Source of the DNA: Ruminococcus sp.
Lineage (GTDB): Bacteria > Bacillota > Clostridia > Oscillospirales > Ruminococcaceae
Direction of reading: 5' to 3'
NCBI GenBank assembly: GCA_029063695.1
Contig: JAIDNR010000052.1
Location: forward strand, 1-9,147
Length of the DNA stretch: 9,147 nucleotides
Shown here: positions 1-6,622 of the stretch, one piece after another
Position numbering within the stretch: position 1 is the stretch's first letter
Layout of the letters: every line of letters begins with the position of its first letter
Position numbers and translations under genes: made by a program
Notes under the pieces: model-generated
Database searches by the model: none
The model's input: only the letters and a program-made list of their open reading frames with translations
Told to the model about the DNA's origin: nothing

Positions 1-10
1 ATATAGTTTA

Positions 11-16
11 AGGAGG
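11..16 (+). promoter_or_regulatory. Ribosome binding site that fixes the pdp start
   Basis: AGGAGG is a perfect Shine-Dalgarno core. A GTG at 16-18 is in frame with the gene but overlaps this core, so it cannot be the initiator. The TTG at 25-27 lies 8 nt downstream, the ideal spacing, and opens the conserved N-terminus (MNFIDIV...). Confidence 0.85.
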
Positions 17-24
17 TGGAATAT

Positions 25-1308
25 TTGAACTTTATTGATATAGTTAACAAAACCAAAAAATCAGTTCCACTTACTGACAGTGAAATAGATTATCTTGTAA
101 ACAGTTATGTTTCAGGTGAAATCCTTGACTATCAAATGTCTGCATGGCTTATGGCAGTCTGCTTGAATGGTCTTACGGAAAAAGAAACAGTTGCTCTTAC
201 TTTTGCAATGCGTGATACTGGAATAACACTGAGTTTCGACCTTGACTGCATAACAGCAGACAAGCACAGTACAGGCGGAGTAGGGGACAAGACTACACTC
301 ATTATTGCTCCGATTGTGGCAGCGTGCGGAGTTGCAGTCCCGAAGATGTCAGGACGTGGTTTGGGTCACACGGGCGGTACTATTGACAAGCTCGAAAGTA
401 TATCAGGTTACCGCACGGAAATTCCTGCAAGTGAATTTTTTGATATTGTGAAAACTACGGGTTTTTCAGTTATCGCACAAAGTGGAAAAATATCTCCTGC
501 CGATAAAAAAATATATTCACTTAGAAACGCAACGGGTACTGTTGACAGTATTCCACTTATCTGTGCAAGTATTATGAGTAAAAAGCTTGCCATGAATGCA
601 GACTGTCTGCTTCTTGATGTAAAGTGGGGTTCGGGTGCTTTCATGAAAACAAAGGAAGAGGCACAGAAACTTGCAGACCTCATGGAAAAAGTCGGAAAAT
701 CCGCAGGAAAAAAATGCCGTGCCGTTGTTACCGATATGAATGAACCTCTCGGAAACTGTATCGGAAATGCACTTGAAGTAAGGGAATCCGTTGAACTTTT
801 ACAGGGAAAAATAAAGGGTAGACTTTATGATACCTGCATTGAACTTGCTTCGGATATGCTTGAACTCGCAGGTATGGGAACGCATGATGAATGCGTTGAA
901 ATGGCTGAAAATGCAGTAAATTCGGGAAAAGCACTTGATGTTTTCAGACAGACTGTGAAACTTCACGGCGGTAATGAAAAAATATGTGATGATGTTGAAT
1001 TACTGCCAAAAGCAAAATTCTCTCATGTTATATATGCTCCGAAAGATGTCGAGATAGTTTCAATAAATACAGAAGAACTCGGAATGGCGTCCCTGATTCT
1101 TGGTGCAGGCAGAATTTCCAAAGATGATGAAATTGATAATACGGCGGGAATTGTGCTTGAATTTTCCGTCGGTGAAAAAATCTCCGTAGACGCTCCTCTT
1201 ATGACACTTTATTCCAGTGTTTGCAGTGATTTTTCAGAATCGGCAATGAGGGCTTACAATGCTTTAAAATTCAGAACGCTTACTTCAGATGTTACAACTC
1301 TTACTTGA
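25..1308 (+). CDS. pdp: Pyrimidine-nucleoside phosphorylase
   Basis: Cytosolic salvage enzyme that splits uridine, thymidine or deoxyuridine with phosphate to give the base and (deoxy)ribose-1-phosphate. With the TTG start the protein is 427 residues, close to the usual length of Bacillus-type Pdp. The phosphate-site motif KHSTGGVGD lies at about residues 80-88. The family signature SGRGLGHTGGTIDKLE lies at about 109-124. The base-binding segment contains Arg167, Ser182 and Lys186, each within one position of the residues known in Bacillus enzymes, which also supports the TTG start. The C-terminal domain is complete (LGAGRISKDDEID and the following lipoyl-like segment). No terminator follows; the next gene's -35 box overlaps the stop codon. 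Only 24 bases precede the start, so an upstream operon cannot be judged. The sequence fits the broad-specificity Pdp better than a strict thymidine phosphorylase (deoA), but substrate range is inferred. Confidence 0.95.
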   Translation: MNFIDIVNKTKKSVPLTDSEIDYLVNSYVSGEILDYQMSAWLMAVCLNGLTEKETVALTFAMRDTGITLSFDLDCITADKHSTGGVGDKTTLIIAPIVAACGVAVPKMSGRGLGHTGGTIDKLESISGYRTEIPASEFFDIVKTTGFSVIAQSGKISPADKKIYSLRNATGTVDSIPLICASIMSKKLAMNADCLLLDVKWGSGAFMKTKEEAQKLADLMEKVGKSAGKKCRAVVTDMNEPLGNCIGNALEVRESVELLQGKIKGRLYDTCIELASDMLELAGMGTHDECVEMAENAVNSGKALDVFRQTVKLHGGNEKICDDVELLPKAKFSHVIYAPKDVEIVSINTEELGMASLILGAGRISKDDEIDNTAGIVLEFSVGEKISVDAPLMTLYSSVCSDFSESAMRAYNALKFRTLTSDVTTLT

Positions 1309-1333
1309 TGTCTTCAAAGCGTTGTGATAAAAT
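1305..1333 (+). promoter_or_regulatory. Sigma-A-type promoter for the zinc-ribbon gene
   Basis: TTGATG (1305-1310), a 17-nt spacer, then TAAAAT (1328-1333) preceded by TG at 1325-1326, which makes an extended -10. The -35 overlaps the pdp stop codon. The predicted transcript would start around 1340, leaving a leader of roughly 30 nt before ATG 1369. The -10 region is also a small palindrome (TGAT-aaa-ATCA). Identified by eye only. Confidence 0.6.
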
Positions 1334-1368
1334 CATAATATATTAATTTATCAAGGAGGATTTTTCCA

Positions 1369-1866
1369 ATGGGATTTAAAGAAACTGTTATGGGCTTTGC
1401 TGGAAAAGTCAGTGATACTGTTGACAAGGGAATTGAAGCAGGCAAAGATAGCTATCAGAAAATGTCTGAAAAAAACCGTCTCAACAAAGAGATTAATCAG
1501 CTTAATTCCGAAATCAATGACATTTTTATGACTGTGGGAAGGCAGGTTTATGCCGATACTCCAGATTCACCGCAGTTTAAGGTTGTTTTTGACAGTTTGA
1601 GAGAAAAGGAAGCAAAAATTGCATCAGATAAAAGACAAATCAGTCTTCTTGATGGTATGATTATATGTCCTGCCTGTGATGAGCTTGTTCCGAAAGATTC
1701 AAATGTATGCAATAAGTGTGGAGCAATGATACATCAGCCGGAAGCTCCTGCACCTGCACCCGAAGTTGTTCAGGCTGAGACTGTAAATGTCTGTACAAAC
1801 TGCGGTACAAAACTGCCCGACGGTGCAAATTTCTGCGGAAAATGCGGTACACCTGTTTCTGTTTAA
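1369..1866 (+). CDS. Coiled-coil protein with two C-terminal zinc ribbons, function unknown
   Basis: This 165-residue soluble protein has no signal peptide or membrane segment. Residues about 30-95 are charged and heptad-like (NRLNKEINQLNSEINDIF, then LREKEAKIASDKRQISLL), suggesting a coiled coil. Two zinc ribbons of identical spacing follow: Cys100/Cys103-x10-Cys114/Cys117 and Cys142/Cys145-x10-Cys156/Cys159. They are joined by a Pro/Ala/Glu linker (PEAPAPAPE). The second ribbon matches the common 'C-x-N-CG-x-KLPDGANFCGKCG' ribbon found at the ends of many Firmicute proteins. The start is set by AAGGAGGA at 1353-1360, 8 nt before ATG. It has its own promoter and terminator, so it is probably monocistronic. 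Such ribbons often mediate protein or nucleic-acid contacts, but the sequence does not say which. The Cys pattern is not that of a ferredoxin. Confidence 0.88.
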   Translation: MGFKETVMGFAGKVSDTVDKGIEAGKDSYQKMSEKNRLNKEINQLNSEINDIFMTVGRQVYADTPDSPQFKVVFDSLREKEAKIASDKRQISLLDGMIICPACDELVPKDSNVCNKCGAMIHQPEAPAPAPEVVQAETVNVCTNCGTKLPDGANFCGKCGTPVSV

Positions 1867-1880
1867 CACTCTTATTTAAC

Positions 1881-1915
1881 GGCGGTTTCCTTTATTATTG
1901 GAAACTGCCTTTTTT
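1881..1915 (+). terminator. Rho-independent terminator after the zinc-ribbon gene
   Basis: A 10-bp stem (GGCGGTTTCC 1881-1890 with GGAAACTGCC 1900-1909, one G-U wobble) encloses a 9-nt loop and runs straight into six T residues (1910-1915). It begins 14 nt after the stop codon. Confidence 0.92.
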
Positions 1916-1924
1916 GTTATAACC

Positions 1925-1964
1925 GCAAAAAATGATAAGAGTAATTTTTTTCAGCAAAAAATGA
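1925..1964 (+). repeat. Pair of exact 11-nt direct repeats upstream of the xylanase promoter
   Basis: GCAAAAAATGA occurs at 1925-1935 and again at 1954-1964, 29 nt apart start to start, with a run of seven T between them. The second copy ends one base before the candidate -35 box (1966). The placement is what an activator site or A-tract UP element would have. Regulatory function is inference; the region is AT-rich, so chance recurrence is possible. Confidence 0.5.
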
Positions 1965-1965
1965 C

Positions 1966-1994
1966 TTGTATTATTCACAGAAATGTAATAAAAT
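1966..1994 (+). promoter_or_regulatory. Candidate promoter of the xylanase-esterase gene
   Basis: TTGTAT (1966-1971), a 17-nt spacer, then TAAAAT (1989-1994). The -10 hexamer is the same as that of the zinc-ribbon gene's promoter. The leader would be about 70 nt and AT-rich. It follows the previous gene's terminator, so the enzyme gene needs a promoter in this interval. The -35 match is moderate. Confidence 0.5.
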
Positions 1995-2056
1995 ATATAT
2001 AAGTTAAGCACAATTTGTTCATAAATTCGCTGAATTATATCATTATATCTTAATCG

Positions 2057-2062
2057 AAAGGA
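2057..2062 (+). promoter_or_regulatory. Ribosome binding site choosing the second of two ATGs
   Basis: AAAGGA sits directly against an in-frame ATG at 2063, too close to serve it. It is 9 nt ahead of the ATG at 2072, which begins a classic signal peptide (MKKSFFKRL). The start at 2072 is therefore preferred. Confidence 0.8.
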
Positions 2063-2071
2063 ATGATTCAA

Positions 2072-5000
2072 ATGAAAAAAAGCTTTTTCAAGAGGTTAGT
2101 CAGCGGCTTTGTTACTTCAATACTTTGTTTCGCAAGTATACCAACTTTTACGACGAATGCGGCAGACCAGCAGCAAATGGGCAATAAGGATGGCTATGAC
2201 TATGAACTCTGGAATCAGTGGGGACAAGGCACTGCTACTATGGACGTGGGAAACAGTGGTGCTTTTACGTGTAGTTGGACGGGAATCGAAAACTGTCTGT
2301 TCCGTACGGGAAAGAAACTCGGAAGTACAAAATCATATGAGGATTACAACGGAATGTATATCGATTATGATGTCGATTACGAACCGAAAGGCAATTCCTA
2401 TATGTGTATTTACGGCTGGACGGAAGACCCGACTGTTGAATATTACATCGTGGAAGCATGGGGAAGCTGGAGACCGCCCGGAAGTAATGATTCACTTGGA
2501 ACTGTTGAAGCAAACGGTAATAAATATGACATCTATAAAACAGTAAGGGAAAATCAGCCGTCAATTCATGGCACGGAAACCTTCTATCAGTACTGGAGTG
2601 TACGTCAGGACAATCCTGCACAAAATAATGTCAAGAAGCATATTGAGGGAAGAATAAGCGTATCAAAGCACTTTGAAGCCTGGGAAAAAGCAGGTCTTGA
2701 CATGAGCGGAAAAATGTACGAGGTCGCTCTCAATATCGAAGGTTATCAGTCAAACGGAAGTGCGATTGTAAATAAGAACGGTCTTGTAATCGGTGAGGGG
2801 GACGGCGACAATGGTTCTGTTGTTACTCCTCCCACACCTGTTGAACCTGATAAGGACGGAATTTATTTTAAGAGTACATTTGAATCGGGCGAGGATAACT
2901 GGGGAAGTCGTGGTGATGCTTCTGTTGAACTCAATTCAAAAAACTACTATTCGGGAAAAAGTTCACTTTTCGTAAGCGGACGTACAGACAACTGGAATGG
3001 TACTGCGATTTCACTTGATGCAAGTGCATTTATTCCGGGAAATTCATACAGTTTCAGTACAGCAGTTCTCCAGAAATCAGGCGAGACAACTTCAATGAAA
3101 CTAACTCTCCAGTATACTCTTAACGGTGAGGATAATTACGATGAAGTTGCAGCTGTTGACGCAAAAAGCGGTGAATGGACAAAGCTCGAAAATACATCTT
3201 TCACAATTCCGAAAGGTGCAAAAAATATGCTCCTCTATGTTGAAGCTCCCGACAGTCTTACTGATTTCTATATCGACGATTCTCAGGGTGCAAGGGAAGG
3301 TACAAAATCATCGGTTGTAACAGGCGGCGGTACTGTTGAGGGTACAGTTTCTTCAACTCCTGCCGAAACAACTACATCTCCCGTACCTGATAACAAAATA
3401 CTCTGGGGCGATGCAAATGAGGACGGACAGGTTGATATTGCAGACGCAACCGCAATCGTTCAGCATATGGGAAATCCAGACGAATATGCTCTTTCAGAAC
3501 ATGGAAAAATAAATGCAGATATTGTCAATAACGGAGATGGCGTGACAGGTGCAGACGCTGTGGCACTTCAGCTTCTGGAAGCAAAGCAGGTCAAGCAGTC
3601 TGACTTCCCTATTACTATGGAACAGTATAATGCACTTCTTAACGGTGAGAAACTCCCTCAGTCTTCTGCAACAACGACAGATAACAAGATAACGGCAGAT
3701 TCTGTTGCATATATGGCAAATGTAAGAGCAAACATGACTAACGATGTTCCTGCATCTGCAACAAACGGAAACAGCGATTATGGTACACTTCAGGAAATCA
3801 CTTATTTTTCAACAATCTCAGGAAAAAATAAAAAGGCAAATGTTCTTCTTCCGGAAGGATATTCAAAGAATGAAAAATACCCTGTTCTCTATGTAAATCA
3901 TGGTATTTTCGGTGACCACAATACAATGCTTGATGACGGTATGAAAATCAGAAGTCTCGCAGGAAATCTTGCTGAAAGCGGCGAGGCTGAAAAAATGATT
4001 ATCGTTTTCACTTCAATGTACACAAGCAAGACTTCGGACCAGTGTCAGGGATTTACAGTTGAAGAAACAAAAGCTTATGATGCTTTCCGTGAGGATATTG
4101 CCGAATGCCTTATGCCATATATTGAGCAAAATTATTCAGTAAAGACAGGCAGAGAGAATACAGCTCTCGCAGGATTCTCAATGGGCGGCAGAGAAACTCT
4201 TTATATTGGTGTTTCACGCCCTGACCTTTTCGGTTATATCGGTGCAGCCTGTCCTGCCCCCGGCGTTACTCCAGGTGCTGACGGCTTCATGACTCACCCC
4301 GGTAATATGACAGAATCCGATTTCAGAATCAAGGATACAGCAAATTATCCTTATCTCTGGCTTATTACAGGCGGTACAAATGATACTGTTGTCGGTCAGT
4401 TTCCACAGAGCTATCACAAAATTCTCACAACAAACAATCAGAACCACATCTGGCAGGAAATTCAGGGCGGCGGTCACGACGGAAGCTGTGTAGTTCCCAT
4501 GATGTACAACTTCATGAAAGGCATTTTCAAGGTTGATACAGGTTCATCATCTTCAACAAAATCTCCTGTATCAGTAACTCCGGCAACAACTACAACAGTT
4601 GCCGTACCCGAAGGCGGAGTTGATATTTCATGGATTGACCCGACAAAGCCCATGGTTGCAATTTCTTTTGATGATGGTGCATCACCTGCAACAGGTACAA
4701 GAATTGTTAATGCAATCGCTGACAGCGGTTTCCATGCAACATTCTTCTATGTCGGCGACTGGATTAGAGGTACAGACGGCGAAAATGAAGTTAAATATGC
4801 TTTCTCAAAGGGTATGGAAATTGCTAACCACACAACTTCTCACCCTGACCTTACTCAGAAATCAGCTTCAGAAATCCGCAGTGAATATTATACTACAGAT
4901 TCAAAGCTAAAAAGCATTATCTGTACAGAGCCTTCAAAGCTTCTGAGACTTCCTTATCTTTCCGTAAATGATACAGTAAAACAGACGCTCAGCGATGTTC

Positions 5001-5269
5001 CGATGATTACTTGCAGTATTGATACAGGCGATTGGAACAACGCAACTAAAGATGACATAATCAATACGATTGTCACAGCAAAGAACAACGGTTCACTTAA
5101 TGGTTCAATCGTTCTTGCTCACGAAACATACAATACAACTGCCGAGGCTATGGAGTATCTTGCTCCTTATCTTAAATCTGAGGGCTGGCAGATTGTATCA
5201 ATCTCAGAAATGTTTGCAGTAAAGAATCAGCAGCTTAACGGCGGTCAGATTTATACAAAAATTAATTAG
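2072..5269 (+). CDS. Secreted dockerin-bearing multi-enzyme: GH11 xylanase, CBM22, dockerin, CE1 esterase, CE4 deacetylase
   Basis: Extracellular 1065-residue enzyme predicted to cut xylan and strip its ester decorations while held in a cellulosome. Order: signal peptide (1-31, cleavage near TNAA/D); GH11 xylanase (about 34-243) with nucleophile Glu123 in VEYYIVEAWG, thumb QPSIHGTETFYQYWSVR (162-178) and acid/base Glu223 in NIEGYQS; Pro/Thr linker; CBM22 (about 263-405); Thr/Ser linker; internal dockerin (about 444-512); linker; CE1-type alpha/beta hydrolase (about 570-820) with Ser703 in GFSMGG, probable Asp771 in GGTNDTVV and His802 in GGGHDG; Thr/Ser-rich linker; CE4 NodB domain (about 859-1049) with SFDDG, HTTSH (His920, His924), RLPY, DTGDW and IVLAHE (His1017). 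All catalytic residues are present. CE1 may be a feruloyl or acetyl-xylan esterase; CE4 is most likely an acetyl-xylan deacetylase. Both substrates are inferred. Similar multidomain xylanase-esterases are known from R. flavefaciens. It has its own candidate promoter and terminator, so it appears monocistronic. Confidence 0.95.
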   Translation: MKKSFFKRLVSGFVTSILCFASIPTFTTNAADQQQMGNKDGYDYELWNQWGQGTATMDVGNSGAFTCSWTGIENCLFRTGKKLGSTKSYEDYNGMYIDYDVDYEPKGNSYMCIYGWTEDPTVEYYIVEAWGSWRPPGSNDSLGTVEANGNKYDIYKTVRENQPSIHGTETFYQYWSVRQDNPAQNNVKKHIEGRISVSKHFEAWEKAGLDMSGKMYEVALNIEGYQSNGSAIVNKNGLVIGEGDGDNGSVVTPPTPVEPDKDGIYFKSTFESGEDNWGSRGDASVELNSKNYYSGKSSLFVSGRTDNWNGTAISLDASAFIPGNSYSFSTAVLQKSGETTSMKLTLQYTLNGEDNYDEVAAVDAKSGEWTKLENTSFTIPKGAKNMLLYVEAPDSLTDFYIDDSQGAREGTKSSVVTGGGTVEGTVSSTPAETTTSPVPDNKILWGDANEDGQVDIADATAIVQHMGNPDEYALSEHGKINADIVNNGDGVTGADAVALQLLEAKQVKQSDFPITMEQYNALLNGEKLPQSSATTTDNKITADSVAYMANVRANMTNDVPASATNGNSDYGTLQEITYFSTISGKNKKANVLLPEGYSKNEKYPVLYVNHGIFGDHNTMLDDGMKIRSLAGNLAESGEAEKMIIVFTSMYTSKTSDQCQGFTVEETKAYDAFREDIAECLMPYIEQNYSVKTGRENTALAGFSMGGRETLYIGVSRPDLFGYIGAACPAPGVTPGADGFMTHPGNMTESDFRIKDTANYPYLWLITGGTNDTVVGQFPQSYHKILTTNNQNHIWQEIQGGGHDGSCVVPMMYNFMKGIFKVDTGSSSSTKSPVSVTPATTTTVAVPEGGVDISWIDPTKPMVAISFDDGASPATGTRIVNAIADSGFHATFFYVGDWIRGTDGENEVKYAFSKGMEIANHTTSHPDLTQKSASEIRSEYYTTDSKLKSIICTEPSKLLRLPYLSVNDTVKQTLSDVPMITCSIDTGDWNNATKDDIINTIVTAKNNGSLNGSIVLAHETYNTTAEAMEYLAPYLKSEGWQIVSISEMFAVKNQQLNGGQIYTKIN

Positions 5270-5288
5270 ATAATATATTTTATAGAAT

Positions 5289-5324
5289 ACCCTGATTGCT
5301 ATTAAACAAGTAGTCAGGGTTTTT
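5289..5324 (+). terminator. Rho-independent terminator after the xylanase-esterase gene
   Basis: A 12-bp stem (ACCCTGATTGCT 5289-5300 with AGTAGTCAGGGT 5309-5320, two G-U wobbles) with an 8-nt loop, followed by TTTTT (5320-5324). It begins 19 nt after the stop codon and ends only 23 nt before the next start codon. Confidence 0.92.
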
Positions 5325-5347
5325 CATATAGAAAGGAATTTTAGATA

Positions 5348-6562
5348 ATGACAGCAGTTTTTACTCACGAAATGAAATCAACTCACACAATAGTAATTCC
5401 TGAAATGCTTGAATATCATTTTCCAATAATGAAAGGAGCATTGACAGCGGACGGGTATAATGTTATGGTTTTGGAGACTGGCGGAAGTGACGCAATAAAC
5501 ATCGGAAAAAAATATGTAAACAACGATATGTGCTTTCCTGCAATAGCAATAATTGGTCAATTTATTTATTCAATTCAAAGAGGTATCTGTGACCCTGACA
5601 GAACAGCTTTTCTCATTCCACAGACAGGCGGTGCTTGCCGTGCATCGAATTATTTTTATCTGATGCGTAAGGCACTTGTGGAAGCAGGTTATCCTCAGAT
5701 TCCTGTTATTTCACTTAACTTAAGTGGAATTAATTCTCAGCCGGGATTTAAAATTTCCATAAAAATGGTTAGGGCGGCTGTCATTTCCGTGCTGTTAGGA
5801 GATTTATTAATGCACCTTTATCAGCAGGTAATACCTTATGCCTGTGATGCTTCTGAACCTGAAATCCTGCTGAAAAAATGGCAGGAAAGATTGTTTGCGG
5901 ATATTTCATCGGGAAAATTATGCAGGATTAAACAATTAGTATCAATATACCGCAGTATTCTTGACGATTTTTCAAAAATAAAACGCACTTCCGCTTCTCT
6001 TGTGAAAATAGGTCTGGTGGGAGAACTATACATAAAATATTGTCGGACAGGTAATTTCAATGCGGAAAATTTTCTATACTCAAACGGTGTTGAAGTAAGG
6101 ACAACTGGCTTTGCGATATATGCTTTCTATGTTATACAGAGCATTATGTATGATACGGAAAGTCCAGATATATTGAAAAAAGCATCATCTGTTCTGCTGA
6201 AAATACTTACTGCTGAACACAGAAAACTTTGTGCAGAGATAAAAAAGTTCAATTGTTTTTCTCCGATGCCCGAATATAGCGATTTTTTTGAAAAATCAGG
6301 GAAAGTTATTTCAAAAGAATGTATCACGGGCGATGGCTGGCTGGTTTCGGCAGAAGCTGCTGTACTTATTGAATACGGATTTGATAATATTATATGTCTT
6401 AATCCGTTCGGCTGTCTTGTAAGTCATGTGAACTGTAAAGGAATTTCGAGAAAAATCCGCCGTATGTATTCAAATGCTTCCATTACGAATATTGAATGTG
6501 ATTCTGATACAAGTCTGACACTCTATTATTCCCGTCTACTTATGGCAATAGGTCTGGAATAA
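5348..6562 (+). CDS. Stand-alone acyl-CoA dehydratase activase-related protein (COG3581-like module)
   Basis: This 404-residue cytosolic protein resembles the C-terminal module of the very large acyl-CoA dehydratase activase / 2-hydroxyacyl-CoA dehydratase-like proteins of Clostridia. Recognisable family segments, recalled rather than searched: FTHEMKSTHTIVIPEM at 5-20, KYVNNDMCFPA with Cys62, QTGGACRASNY with Cys97, PVISLNLSGINSQPGFK near 119-135, GLVGELYIKY near 222-231, GDGWLVSAE near 328-336, and NIICLNPFGCLVSHV with Cys350 and Cys356 near 347-361. Conserved Cys of this kind are thought to hold an Fe-S cluster. The usual N-terminal ASKHA-type ATPase domains are absent, and no such gene precedes it. 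The start is natural: AAGGA at 5333-5337 lies 10 nt before ATG, and the protein begins where the family module begins. It follows a terminator with no clear promoter of its own, and converges on hydA. The reaction is unknown. An intact split-off domain is favoured over a pseudogene. Confidence 0.82.
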   Translation: MTAVFTHEMKSTHTIVIPEMLEYHFPIMKGALTADGYNVMVLETGGSDAINIGKKYVNNDMCFPAIAIIGQFIYSIQRGICDPDRTAFLIPQTGGACRASNYFYLMRKALVEAGYPQIPVISLNLSGINSQPGFKISIKMVRAAVISVLLGDLLMHLYQQVIPYACDASEPEILLKKWQERLFADISSGKLCRIKQLVSIYRSILDDFSKIKRTSASLVKIGLVGELYIKYCRTGNFNAENFLYSNGVEVRTTGFAIYAFYVIQSIMYDTESPDILKKASSVLLKILTAEHRKLCAEIKKFNCFSPMPEYSDFFEKSGKVISKECITGDGWLVSAEAAVLIEYGFDNIICLNPFGCLVSHVNCKGISRKIRRMYSNASITNIECDSDTSLTLYYSRLLMAIGLE

Positions 6563-6566
6563 ATAT

Positions 6567-6600
6567 AAAAACGACTGCCGTTATTCACAGCAGCCGTCTT
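6567..6600 (-). terminator. Rho-independent terminator of the hydrogenase operon
   Basis: Read on the minus strand, AAGACGGCTGC (6600-6590) pairs with GCAGTCGTTTT (6578-6568) through 11 positions, two of them G-U wobbles, and the T-run continues to 6567. It lies just beyond the hydA stop (6623). On the plus strand the wobbles become A-C mismatches and no T-tract follows, so it serves hydA rather than the converging gene. Confidence 0.8.
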
Positions 6601-6622
6601 GAATTGTATGAGCAAAGTAAGA

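Noticed and set aside
2024..2036. Small inverted repeat AATTC-GCT-GAATT in the leader of the xylanase gene
   Set aside because: Only 5 bp per arm in AT-rich DNA; too short to claim as an operator or RNA structure.
2265..2621. 118-codon open frame antisense to the GH11 domain
   Set aside because: Shadow of the xylanase coding sequence with no supporting signals.
5348..6562. The activase-like gene as a pseudogene remnant of a longer fused protein
   Set aside because: The frame is uninterrupted over 404 codons, begins at a natural domain boundary with its own ribosome binding site, and retains the conserved Cys motifs.
6571..6597. Convergent hairpin read as a bidirectional terminator
   Set aside because: On the plus strand two pairs become A-C mismatches and the downstream bases are not a T-tract, so only the minus-strand role is supported.
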